DNA of 64,000 nt from CAZAQV01 sp964487255 (GTDB taxonomy: Bacteria; Myxococcota_A; Polyangia; Polyangiales; CAZAQV01). A program made the translations under genes and the position numbers. Position 1 is the first letter of the stretch, and the number at the start of each line of letters is the position of its first letter. Shown here one piece after another: positions 34,220 through 42,061 of the stretch. The stretch is from contig CAZAQV010000016.1 of the NCBI GenBank assembly GCA_964487255.1, positions 1-64,000 on the forward strand. The letters run 5' to 3'. The notes under the pieces were generated by a model that saw only the letters and a list, made by a program, of their open reading frames with translations, was not told the DNA's origin and ran no database searches.

Positions 34220-35193
34220 GGTCGTAGCTCCGCTCGTGGAATAGGCGGAAGCACCACGTCGACACCGTGAACCTTTCGTGTGAGCTCAGCCGCCGCGAAG
34301 AGCACGTATGGGGATGTGCTCAGTGCAAAGCGCGGCGTGAGGTCGATTCGTTCCACCTCAAGAGCCGCGAGCGCGAGCTTGTCCGCGCTCGGTACCATGT
34401 CGCGACGCTTCTCATCTGCTCGCAGTGCGATCCGTGCAAGGACCTCCGGCGGGTTGCGGGCGAGGGCCGCGATACTGACCGGCGCGTGACCGATGATGCC
34501 AAGCGCCTTGGCGTGATTCTGCAGATTGGCGAGCGCGAGCACGTCGTCCATCAGCGTCTCTTCGCCAACCACGTAACCACTTTGCACAATGAGCACGCGT
34601 CGAGGACGGACATTGTGCATCGCTTGACGAATCACGTTTTCGGCCTCCGTCATCCAGGCCTGGATGCGTTGCCCGCGGGTCGGTACACTGAGCGCTTGGG
34701 CGCAGGTTTCGATGTTGGCGCGTACGGCGTCAAGACGGGTGGCGGGCATGAGGGCGATCACCGGAATGTTCACGCTTCGCCAGAGGCGTTGCGCGTGGGC
34801 GTCGGAAAACGGCGAAGTAAAGACGACGTCTGCGCCGAGTGATAGCGGGAGTTCTGATTCCCCCCGATGGTAGACATGCGCGACTTTTGCGGCGGCGTTC
34901 GTGACGTTGCTGAGGTCGGGCTCGCGCGCGAAGTTGGAGACCGATAAGACTCGACGTTCAACCTCTTCTTCGGAGAGAAGCGTGAGGAGAAGTTCATCGC
35001 TATCGAGAATCGTCGACGCTACCGTGGCATAGTCGCTCGTCTGCTCGCCGCGGCCGACGGCAGTGTGTTCAGGTTCTGAAGGTCGCGCCAGTGCCAAGGG
35101 TACGAGCAGTGCGCTGACGAGGGAAGCGACGGCCAGGCCTACGCGAGGGTCACGCGGCGGCTTCGGATGCCTATCGTCAGCAGGAGCGCTCAT
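34216..35193 (-). CDS. periplasmic substrate-binding protein of the ABC importer
   Basis: 325 residues. A hydrophobic N-terminal segment (VGLAVASLVSALLVPLALA, about 18-36) is a signal peptide or anchor. Two lobes of a class III binding protein: VERRVLSVSNFAREPDLSNV, GADVVFTSPFSDAHAQRLW and IPVIALMPATRLDAVRANIE in the first, RRVLIVQSGYVVGEETLMDD in the second. FepB/BtuF-like. First gene of the operon with the permease and ATPase. The ligand cannot be deduced. Confidence 0.88.
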   Translation of the reverse strand: MSAPADDRHPKPPRDPRVGLAVASLVSALLVPLALARPSEPEHTAVGRGEQTSDYATVASTILDSDELLLTLLSEEEVERRVLSVSNFAREPDLSNVTNAAAKVAHVYHRGESELPLSLGADVVFTSPFSDAHAQRLWRSVNIPVIALMPATRLDAVRANIETCAQALSVPTRGQRIQAWMTEAENVIRQAMHNVRPRRVLIVQSGYVVGEETLMDDVLALANLQNHAKALGIIGHAPVSIAALARNPPEVLARIALRADEKRRDMVPSADKLALAALEVERIDLTPRFALSTSPYVLFAAAELTRKVHGVDVVLPPIPRAELRP

Positions 35194-35238
35194 CGCGCTT
35201 TCCCTTTCGCAGACTTCTTCGACCCTGTCGACCTTTGA

Positions 35239-36222
35239 CTACGGTGAGACGGTCGAGGCGTACGACACATGATAGAGTGCGGGTCTTTCGCCTTCAGGCA
35301 CAAGGTAATAGCCCGGTCGATCGATCGCCCAGGTGAAAGACTCGATATGCTCGTCAGGAACTGGTCCCAGGCAAGGCGTCTCGCTCAGAGCGCTACTGAG
35401 CGTCTCTGTGGACCAGCCTTCGAAAGGGCGCGTCCAGATCGCCACGCGATCGTCGAACAAGAGACCTAAGCGCGTTCCTGCCGCGCTAAAATCGGCTGCC
35501 GCGGCCTGGCCTTTGAGGCTATCGTAGTCGTCCTCGTCGGCGGCCTTGTGCAATTCGTACTTCTCTCCGTCCTCGAACGGGCCATCCGCGACGAAGATCA
35601 TGGTGTCACGATCACCCTTTTGCGATTTGGTGACGATGAAGATGCTGCCTGTTTGCGGGTCGACGGCGAAGGACTCTGCATCGTGTTCATCACCGTCGCC
35701 GTACTCCAGCTCGAAGGTCTCGTATCCCTCAAGGTCGATGGTGTCCTCGCGGATCCCTCCGACGTCTGGTTCGACGATGCGGTAGACCACCACATCTTTG
35801 CGTTCTCGTTCATTGTCGCCAATATCGGCGACATACAGATAGTCACGGTAGGGGTACGGGCCCGGTCCGATCGCAATGTCTTCCCAATCGCGGTTCTCAG
35901 AGCCTACGAGTTTGTAGTTGCCGTGCGGTTGGCCGTCGGTATCAAACGCGATGAGGTGCCGCGTGTTGCCGGAGTCGTTGTGAGACCAAAGCACCCCGAG
36001 GTGGTTGCGGCTTGCGACGAGGCCTGAGAGCTCCTGTGCGCGTTCCGCTTCGACCTCGGCCAGCTTGTGCGGCTCGTCGTAGCGCAAGCAATGCGCCGGC
36101 TGCTCGTCCCAGCGATCGGCCTTGCCGTCGACGGACGAGGGCGTTGCTTCGGCGCCCGGCGCAGCACAACTCGCGATCAAGGCGATCGCGGCGGCCAGGC
36201 CAAGATTTGAATGGTCAAGCAC
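35239..36222 (-). CDS. lipoprotein with GKAD motif, probable beta-propeller
   Basis: 327 residues. The signal MLDHSNLGLAAAIALIASCA has lipobox IASC. After a short linker the motif SVDGKADRWDEQ follows, shared with the next gene (GSGKADGNN). The rest is strand-rich with DYLYVADIGDNERERKDV, EHDAESFAVDPQTGSIFIVT and GTRLGLLFDDRVAIWTRP, plus many aspartates, suggesting a calcium-binding beta-propeller (phytase- or SdiA-like), but no family is certain. Two bases separate it from the preceding 864-residue gene. Confidence 0.75.
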   Translation of the reverse strand: MLDHSNLGLAAAIALIASCAAPGAEATPSSVDGKADRWDEQPAHCLRYDEPHKLAEVEAERAQELSGLVASRNHLGVLWSHNDSGNTRHLIAFDTDGQPHGNYKLVGSENRDWEDIAIGPGPYPYRDYLYVADIGDNERERKDVVVYRIVEPDVGGIREDTIDLEGYETFELEYGDGDEHDAESFAVDPQTGSIFIVTKSQKGDRDTMIFVADGPFEDGEKYELHKAADEDDYDSLKGQAAAADFSAAGTRLGLLFDDRVAIWTRPFEGWSTETLSSALSETPCLGPVPDEHIESFTWAIDRPGYYLVPEGERPALYHVSYASTVSP

Positions 36223-36224
36223 TG

Positions 36225-38819
36225 CTATTGCAGCGTGCCGGTGACGAGCGCGATGCCCGTCTGACCCTTGCTCCGTTCAGCCGGCTGCCACCGGATGTCG
36301 GTCGGGACGGGACCGAACTCAGGGTTGTCCTCGAGCACGTCCTCGATCGCGTCGATGACGTGCGGACCTTTGAGCTCCGAGAGATACGTGAGGATGCCCT
36401 TGTACTCTTCAAAGACGAAGCGCACCCCGTCGCAGGTTGTAAGTGCATCGAGAATCGTTTGGTCGCTGATCGCTCCGCGGTCGCTGACTTCGCATGCCCC
36501 TGTCATGACGACGTTGGCGTTGGTTGCAACATGATCGGCGATCTGTTGGTCCAGCTCTTGAAGGCGCTCGACGTAGGCCTCTTCGGAACCGAGCTCGATT
36601 TGCAGCTCGTTGACGAGCGCCGCATGCAACACCACAGCGGGGTTGAAGTCGAGTGTGCGCAAGTCCTCCGGGTCGACGTTCCGCCAAACCCGGTTTGAGA
36701 AGAACTCGGTGAAGTCCATGGTGTCGATCAAGAAGTTGCTGGTATGGCGGCTCGAGTTCGGCACATAAAATGCGCGTGCCCCGTCGAACCACATCGCGCG
36801 CGCCGCGGAACCCGCGGCCTCAAGCTGGCGGCGTACGATGGACAGCCAGGCGTAGTCCAGGTGAGACTCGAAGGCCTCCCAGTCCTGTTCGCTCGTCAGC
36901 GGCTCGAAGTCCTCGAATTCGTTGTCGTAGGGGTGGTCGTTGTCACGACCGGCCGCGATAGCGTAGTTCTGAAACGCTTCGCGCGTCGCTACGTGGTCTG
37001 GATTCGCCGGGTCTGACATGTTGGCGTAGTAGAAGTCGCGGTAGAAGTCGGCGGTGTGCGTTCGGTAGAGCGTGTCATCGCCCGATTCGAGATACTCGGT
37101 GATCTGTCGCCAGGCGCGCAAGGCGTCGGTGCGGTCGTCGTCGATGTCTCGGTTATCCGATCCCGTGAGCTGACGGAGGTATCCGGTTGCGTCGCCGTTT
37201 TCGTCATCGCGGCCAAACATGGCGGCAATGTCGTGAAAGCGTTGACTGATCGCCTCGGCCGATTCACGCGCGGCCTGCAGCTCTTGGAGGCTCGAAAACG
37301 GCGTGGGTGACCAGCTGCTGCCGCCCAGTCCGTAGAACGTATTGGCTTCGGGTAGCTCAGCAATCAGGCTTTGCATGGCGCCGATCGCCTGCGAGCGCGA
37401 ACCCTTGGCTTCCATGTATGCAACGAGCTTCTCCATCTGAGTTCGCCCGTTGTTGTAAATCTGCTCCATATCTTCGAGGGATGCCTCGTTGAAGTGAAAG
37501 CGGCTTCGCGTGCTGAAGATATGAACCTTGGGTTCGAGCGCGAGCGCTTCAGCGAATGTTGCCTCTTGGGACGGGTCGTCGGGGTTGACGGCGAGCACGT
37601 CGCCCAAGAGCGAGCCCCGTGTTGCGGCGTCCGCGCTTGCGTCGGCGCCGTTGGGGTTGGTGAGCTTGCTATAAAGCTCAATGATGGGTGTGGGCGTGCC
37701 GCCCCATGGAATGACGCCCGCGCGAACCCGCTCGTCCATCACCAACATGTGGTCGTGTGCTGCCGACGTTCCGCAGCCACCGCTGTCGGTTCGGACATCG
37801 ACTTTGAAGACCTCTTTGATGCCCGTCGACGGGTCGGTGAAGCCGGTGCCGAACTTGGCGGCGACCAAAAGGCGACGGATGCAGTCGAGGCCATCCCAAC
37901 GCACGCGTCCTCGCAAAGTCGCATCATTTTTGAAAAGTGTGAAATCGCGGGTGTCATAGTAGACGTCCGTGTTGAGGTCGGTGCCGAGATCGAGCTCCGG
38001 CTCAAGGTCCTCGTAAAGTGTGCGGCCCATCCACTGCTCAGGGTCGCCGTTGTCGTCCGTCTCGGTCTCGAGAATATAGCGCCCGTTTTCGATCGACACG
38101 GTCACGAGGGGGTACGCCTCACGCGCGGCATGGAGCTCTGCGTCCCAGGGCATTTGGTCGACACCGAATGCATAGGTAAACGCTTCCATGATCCGTGCTT
38201 TGCGCGCCTTGCGAAAGCCGTCGCGATCTTCAAGAGCGGCATGAAGTTGAGCGCCGGGCACACCGTGGATTGCCAGGGCGACCTCGATCTCCGTGTTTTG
38301 TCTTCCCGAAGACCACGAGCTCGAGCCGGTATCGAGGTTGTCTTTGTGAATGAAGTCCGCACTGGGTGGGCTTTGCGTCCAATCGACGTTTTGACCCCAG
38401 TTGATTTCGCACTCCACGCCAACGTGTCGCTCGACAAAGTCGCGCACGTCGCGTTCGCTGAGGCCCGTTGAAGGGTGGAGCAAGTCGCCCAAGCTCGAGT
38501 ATGGTTCGTCATCGGGTGTGCCGATTCTACCGTCAGCGCCGTTTCGTGAGGCCAGCGCGGCGCGCGCCGCACTCGAGGCGTTGCTTACGCCAGCGAGACT
38601 GAATGCCTCGGCGAGCGTGTCTGCATTGGTGTTGGGGTCGTTGATGAAAGTGAGCGCTTTTTCGGAGTAACAGAGGTCGTACTCGAGATTGTTGCCGTCG
38701 GCCTTGCCACTTCCAGGGCTCGTGCCGCGTCGGCCCTGTGTGCTCTCAACTCCCGGAGAGCACGAAATGCCAAGCAAGCCGCTCAATATCGCAACGCTAA
38801 TCCAACTGCGGTTTTTCAT
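36225..38819 (-). CDS. large hypothetical lipoprotein, possible CYTH-like segment
   Basis: 864 residues. Signal MKNRSWISVAILSGLLGISC with lipobox; then low-complexity GSGKADGNN. Function not recognised. Residues about 260-320 (VYYDTRDFTLFKNDATLRGR followed by RWDGLDCIRRLLVAAKF) resemble the YYDTpd...LR.R signature of CYTH/triphosphate tunnel enzymes, and LETETD precedes it where ExExK would be expected, but the glutamate-lysine pattern is not complete. The C-terminal half is helical and acidic (NAVVLHAALVNELQIELGSE-like). Cysteines are few and spread out. Coupled to the GKAD lipoprotein downstream (2-base gap). Treat the CYTH idea as tentative. Confidence 0.7.
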   Translation of the reverse strand: MKNRSWISVAILSGLLGISCSPGVESTQGRRGTSPGSGKADGNNLEYDLCYSEKALTFINDPNTNADTLAEAFSLAGVSNASSAARAALASRNGADGRIGTPDDEPYSSLGDLLHPSTGLSERDVRDFVERHVGVECEINWGQNVDWTQSPPSADFIHKDNLDTGSSSWSSGRQNTEIEVALAIHGVPGAQLHAALEDRDGFRKARKARIMEAFTYAFGVDQMPWDAELHAAREAYPLVTVSIENGRYILETETDDNGDPEQWMGRTLYEDLEPELDLGTDLNTDVYYDTRDFTLFKNDATLRGRVRWDGLDCIRRLLVAAKFGTGFTDPSTGIKEVFKVDVRTDSGGCGTSAAHDHMLVMDERVRAGVIPWGGTPTPIIELYSKLTNPNGADASADAATRGSLLGDVLAVNPDDPSQEATFAEALALEPKVHIFSTRSRFHFNEASLEDMEQIYNNGRTQMEKLVAYMEAKGSRSQAIGAMQSLIAELPEANTFYGLGGSSWSPTPFSSLQELQAARESAEAISQRFHDIAAMFGRDDENGDATGYLRQLTGSDNRDIDDDRTDALRAWRQITEYLESGDDTLYRTHTADFYRDFYYANMSDPANPDHVATREAFQNYAIAAGRDNDHPYDNEFEDFEPLTSEQDWEAFESHLDYAWLSIVRRQLEAAGSAARAMWFDGARAFYVPNSSRHTSNFLIDTMDFTEFFSNRVWRNVDPEDLRTLDFNPAVVLHAALVNELQIELGSEEAYVERLQELDQQIADHVATNANVVMTGACEVSDRGAISDQTILDALTTCDGVRFVFEEYKGILTYLSELKGPHVIDAIEDVLEDNPEFGPVPTDIRWQPAERSKGQTGIALVTGTLQ

Positions 38820-39169
38820 GGCGAGGCGTTGTGCAAGGCCTATGCCCGAAAGGCAGCAATTTCGGCAAAGTTACAGCGCCCATTAATGTTCGAAAACTAA
38901 CGGTAGGCTGTGACGGATCGCAGCGCCCGGTGGCGGTTGGAGCAGCCCCCACTGGAGACCCAAGACGCCAGCTACTCTAGGGAGGGGGCGAGTGGGACAC
39001 CAAGTTGCTGGAGCTGCTCGCGGGTGAGCATGCGTCCAGGTCGTCGGACGCGATCTGCAGGTTGACGATTATCTTGTTCATAGGGTCTCCCTTCACGCAG
39101 CGATTTCGCCGCGTTTGAAGGTGAGTGACCCCGGCGCCTGCCCCATATGACAGCTGGCAGAAAAACTCT
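38820..39169. other. intergenic stretch upstream of the large lipoprotein
   Basis: About 350 bases between two minus-strand genes. It contains the putative 34-codon frame 38977-39081 and probably the promoter of the 864-residue lipoprotein gene (38820-38900 is A/T-richer, with TTAATG and AAAACTAACGG). I see no repeat or terminator hairpin. Confidence 0.4.
38977..39081 (-). CDS. possible 34-codon peptide gene
   Basis: ATG 39081 is preceded at good spacing by AGGGAG. The product is MNKIIVNLQIASDDLDACSP and a Ser/Pro tail. The overlapping +1-type frame contains MLTREQLQQLGVPLAPSLE and a stop 4 nt further on, which looks more protein-like than the tail of the first frame. Either one small peptide with a sequencing or real frameshift after DDLDA, or chance. 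No family recognised. Confidence 0.3.
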   Translation of the reverse strand: MNKIIVNLQIASDDLDACSPASSSSNLVSHSPPP

Positions 39170-39496
39170 TTATGCGTTGTCGGTTTCGGTGCCGAGCATG
39201 GTTTGAAGTTCGCCGTTTTGATACATTTCGCGAATGATGTCGCAGCCGCCCACGAAGGTCCCGCGTACGTAGAGTTGGGGAATGGTGGGCCAGTCGGAAA
39301 ATTCTTTGATTCCCTGGCGAACCTCCGGATCGGCCAAGACGTTTACGTCTGCGAAAGAAGTGCCCGTGCGCTTGAGGACTTCAACCACGGTTGCTGAAAA
39401 GCCGCATTGCGGAAAATTCTTTGTGCCCTTCATGAAGAGAACCACGTCTTGCTGCGCGATTAGTTTTTCGATTCGTTCTTTGAGCTGACTATCCAT
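39170..39496 (-). CDS. grxD: monothiol glutaredoxin, Grx4 family
   Basis: 108 residues from ATG 39496 (MDSQLKERIEKLIAQQD), preceded by AAGGAA. The active site is KGTKNFPQCGFSATVVEVL with a single cysteine in the motif P-x-CGFS (variant PQCGFS), followed by DWPTIPQLYVRGTFVGGCDI for glutathione and Fe-S binding. Binds a [2Fe-2S] cluster with glutathione and delivers it to targets. The BolA gene lies directly upstream (2-base gap), the classical partner pair that senses or traffics iron-sulfur clusters. Confidence 0.95.
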   Translation of the reverse strand: MDSQLKERIEKLIAQQDVVLFMKGTKNFPQCGFSATVVEVLKRTGTSFADVNVLADPEVRQGIKEFSDWPTIPQLYVRGTFVGGCDIIREMYQNGELQTMLGTETDNA

Positions 39497-39498
39497 GC

Positions 39499-39756
39499 TT
39501 AAGCTTCCTTCTGCTTGTTCCATGCGTCGGGCGAATAGGTCTGAAGGGCCAGCGCGTGTACCGGGCCGGCCATCAGTTCGCCGAGCGCCTTGTAGACGAG
39601 TTGATGCTGGCGCACGCGGGGCAGGCCCACAAAAGCTTCTGCCACGACGACGGCCTGATAGTGGTCTTGTGTACCCGTCAGGTCTTCGATCTGAACGTGT
39701 TCGACGCCCTCGATACCTTCGCGAATGCGTTTTTCGACCATGTCTGCTGGGACCAT
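39499..39756 (-). CDS. BolA-family protein
   Basis: 85 residues, ATG 39756 (MVPADMVEKRIREGIEGVEH). BolA features: an early helix, IEDLTGTQDHYQAVVVAEAF (strand with the D-x2-H region) and the helix-turn VRQHQLVYKALGELM, then PVHALALQTYSP with the typical C-terminal strand. The conserved His of the BolA-Grx [2Fe-2S] ligand is present in VRQHQLV. Translated just before Grx4. Probably acts as heterodimer with Grx4. Confidence 0.93.
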   Translation of the reverse strand: MVPADMVEKRIREGIEGVEHVQIEDLTGTQDHYQAVVVAEAFVGLPRVRQHQLVYKALGELMAGPVHALALQTYSPDAWNKQKEA

Positions 39757-39781
39757 GAGAGGTGTTGTAGAGCGGCGAAAC

Positions 39782-39808
39782 GAAAAAGGCCACCCGAAGG
39801 TGGCCTCT
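39782..39808 (-). terminator. rho-independent terminator of the OmpA gene
   Basis: On the minus strand GGCCACC-TTCG-GGTGGCC (39788-39805) is followed by TTTTTCG. The stem is perfect with a stable UUCG tetraloop, 25 bases past the OmpA stop. It could also limit the BolA/Grx4 transcript only if read through; it lies in front of that operon. Confidence 0.75.
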
Positions 39809-39829
39809 TTCAGTTTCTAAGCAGGCGCC

Positions 39830-41656
39830 CTAATCGACGATCGGCACTTCGCAGCCTTCGGTCGAGCGCACACCACCCTTCGGAGCTGGCTCAAGGATGT
39901 GGAACTCCACGCGTCGATTCGCCTGGCGACCGTCACGTGTCTTGTTCGAGTCGATTGGACGCGACTCACCGCAGCCGTAGGCCTCGACGCGTTCCTCCTC
40001 GATGCCCTCTCCGGTCAGCCACTCCATGACGCTCTTTGCGCGCGCCTTGGACAAGCCCATGTTGTACTTGTCTTTGCCGCGGTCATCGGTGTGGCCTTCA
40101 ACACGAACTTTCTTGATTTGTGGGTTTGCGGCGATGGTGTCCTTGACCTCTTGGAGGATGGGGAACGAGCGCTTGAGGATACGCGCCTTTCCAGTCGCGA
40201 ACTCGACGCGCTTGAGGATCTGGATTTGCCCGGTCTCCGTGTCGACGCGAACCGTCTTCGGGCAACCATTTTCCTCAGCGTTCTCGGAGGGCTTGCCTGG
40301 AGCGAGCGGACATGCGTCTTCTGCGTCAGGTACGCCGTCCTTGTCGTTGTCGGCATCAGGGCAGCCGTCTGTGTCTTCAAAGGTGTCAACGTCTTCGGGA
40401 TCCATCGGACATTGGTCGTCGCCGTCCGCAACGCCATCTTTGTCGTTGTCCGTGTCAGGGCAGCCGTCCTCGTCCTCGAAGCCGTCCGTGTCTTCGGCGT
40501 CGAGCGGGCACTGATCGTCCGTGTCGAGAATGCCGTCCGCGTCATTGTCTGGGTCGGGGCAGCCATCGCTGTCTTCGAACGTGTCGACGTCTTCGGGCTC
40601 GTTCGGACAAGCATCGTCTGGATCGAGGATGCCGTCACCGTCTGTATCCACGGCCTCGTCCACAACTTCCTTCTCCACCTCAACAACGGCGTCGAGTGGT
40701 GCTGCCCAACCGATCTGAGCGACGAGCCGAAGGTCGGGTGAACCATAGCCTCGAAGGATGCCCGGACCGCCCGCAAGGCCAGCCGCGAAGCCGTTTGCCA
40801 TGTGGTACTTCAGACCGAGAATGGCCTCCATCGGCGACGTTTCGCGGTTGCCGAGTTCGAAGTCAGGAGCCTCGACCTCGCCGAGCGGGGTCGCGCCGTA
40901 GAGCTCTGCATGAAGGTTGAGCTGGTCGTCGCCCTCCACGAGCGGAACGGTCACGCCGAGGCCGTAACGCAGCTCGTTACCCACAACGATGTTGCCGAAG
41001 TCGGTGCGCTTACGGAACTGGGCTCCGAGGTTGGCGGTGATGCGAACGCCGGCGCGGATCTCGAAAAGAAGCTCGGGCTGCACAGTGAAACCGCGCTCGC
41101 CCATGTAGCTGTTGGACTCGTTCCACGCTTCGGTGATGGGAAGCGTGACGTGTGCCTGAAGGCCAAGCCCCACAATGTCTTCGGGCTCGCCCACCAAGCG
41201 TAGGCGCGCGCCAATCCATGGGTCGCCCATGCCGGCAATGTCGGGTTGAGGCGCGAAAAGACCGGCCTCTCCGTCGCCCTCTTGCCAGAGATTGACGGGA
41301 ATTCCCGCGAAGAGCACGAGGCGATCCGCAATGCCGAGGCTCAAGCTTAGCGTGCCGACGAGGTGATGTTCGACGACTTTGCTATCGAGCTCGGTGTCCG
41401 AGTCGCCAGCGGTCTGTTCAAACACCAGCGGATCGTTGGCGTAGTCAAACGTCAGATGAGCGCCAAACTTCATGTCGCCGCGGTCATCGGGACGGCTGAT
41501 TGCGAAACCATCGTTGATGGTTTCCGCCGTTCTGAATTGATCCAGATAAATGCCAGCGCGAGGGAAGACCTCGTCTTGCGCCAGAGATTGACTAGGGAGC
41601 AGCCCGACTAGGGCTGCCGCGAAGATAATACGTCGCATATTCATGTGTGCGGTCAT
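39830..41656 (-). CDS. OmpA-family outer-membrane protein with calcium-type (TSP3) repeats
   Basis: 608 residues; ATG 41656 has a good GAGGTGAG before it. Signal peptide to about residue 26 (LLPSQSLAQ). Residues 27-330 form a beta-barrel with alternating hydrophobic strands. From about 340 to 450 four or more thrombospondin-3-like repeats, each DTDGDGILDPDDACP or DNDKDGVADGDDQCP, bind calcium. The C-terminal OmpA domain (about 480-590) has VEFATGKARILKRSFPIL, VEGHTDDRGKDKYN and LSKARAKSVMEWL, which bind peptidoglycan. A probable major porin-like anchor between outer membrane and cell wall. Confidence 0.92.
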   Translation of the reverse strand: MTAHMNMRRIIFAAALVGLLPSQSLAQDEVFPRAGIYLDQFRTAETINDGFAISRPDDRGDMKFGAHLTFDYANDPLVFEQTAGDSDTELDSKVVEHHLVGTLSLSLGIADRLVLFAGIPVNLWQEGDGEAGLFAPQPDIAGMGDPWIGARLRLVGEPEDIVGLGLQAHVTLPITEAWNESNSYMGERGFTVQPELLFEIRAGVRITANLGAQFRKRTDFGNIVVGNELRYGLGVTVPLVEGDDQLNLHAELYGATPLGEVEAPDFELGNRETSPMEAILGLKYHMANGFAAGLAGGPGILRGYGSPDLRLVAQIGWAAPLDAVVEVEKEVVDEAVDTDGDGILDPDDACPNEPEDVDTFEDSDGCPDPDNDADGILDTDDQCPLDAEDTDGFEDEDGCPDTDNDKDGVADGDDQCPMDPEDVDTFEDTDGCPDADNDKDGVPDAEDACPLAPGKPSENAEENGCPKTVRVDTETGQIQILKRVEFATGKARILKRSFPILQEVKDTIAANPQIKKVRVEGHTDDRGKDKYNMGLSKARAKSVMEWLTGEGIEEERVEAYGCGESRPIDSNKTRDGRQANRRVEFHILEPAPKGGVRSTEGCEVPIVD

Positions 41657-42061
41657 GGTCTCACCTCAGGTGCGTGATACGCAGCTATGACGGGACTGAC
41701 ATTTTCAATCCCTCTTGCTGCCGGAACTTACACGGAAGCTGCGAAAAGAGAAATAAATTTTGAAAAAAGGACGCTCTATGTGTTTCCGCACGAGCGAGAG
41801 ATCGAGCGCTTGAGACCCAAAAGCGATCCGCGGGAACAGGGGTGTGCAGCGGTCACTGCGCAAGCGCGCAAATTAAAAAGTCCCCGCGCACCGCAAACTT
41901 TCAAGGGGGAGTTGAAAGCCACGTTACGCGAGGACACCGCGGAGTAAACTGCAATCGGAGTGCCAAGGCATTAAAGACGATTAACTTTAGGGAAATTAAG
42001 TTTCCAAATCTACACAATTGGGGCAATTTGCCCACTTTGTGGCAATGGAGTATCGCGGCGC
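41657..42061. other. divergent regulatory region between ompA and fabD
   Basis: About 405 bases, A/T-richer than the neighbours, divergent promoters expected. A plus-strand frame 41687-41947 exists, but its start codon lies inside the OmpA leader and it has no Shine-Dalgarno and no homology pattern, so I leave it out. A perfect 13-bp palindrome at 42021-42033 is listed separately. No terminator or repeat seen. Confidence 0.4.
42021..42033. promoter_or_regulatory. palindrome upstream of fabD, possible operator
   Basis: GGGCAA-T-TTGCCC, perfectly symmetric, 28 bases before the fabD ATG and next to A/T-rich sequence. A DNA-binding dimer site is a guess from symmetry and position. Confidence 0.28.

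Noticed and set aside
41687..41947. 86-codon plus-strand frame upstream of fabD
   Set aside because: Lies in the OmpA/fabD promoter region, no Shine-Dalgarno, no recognisable domain.
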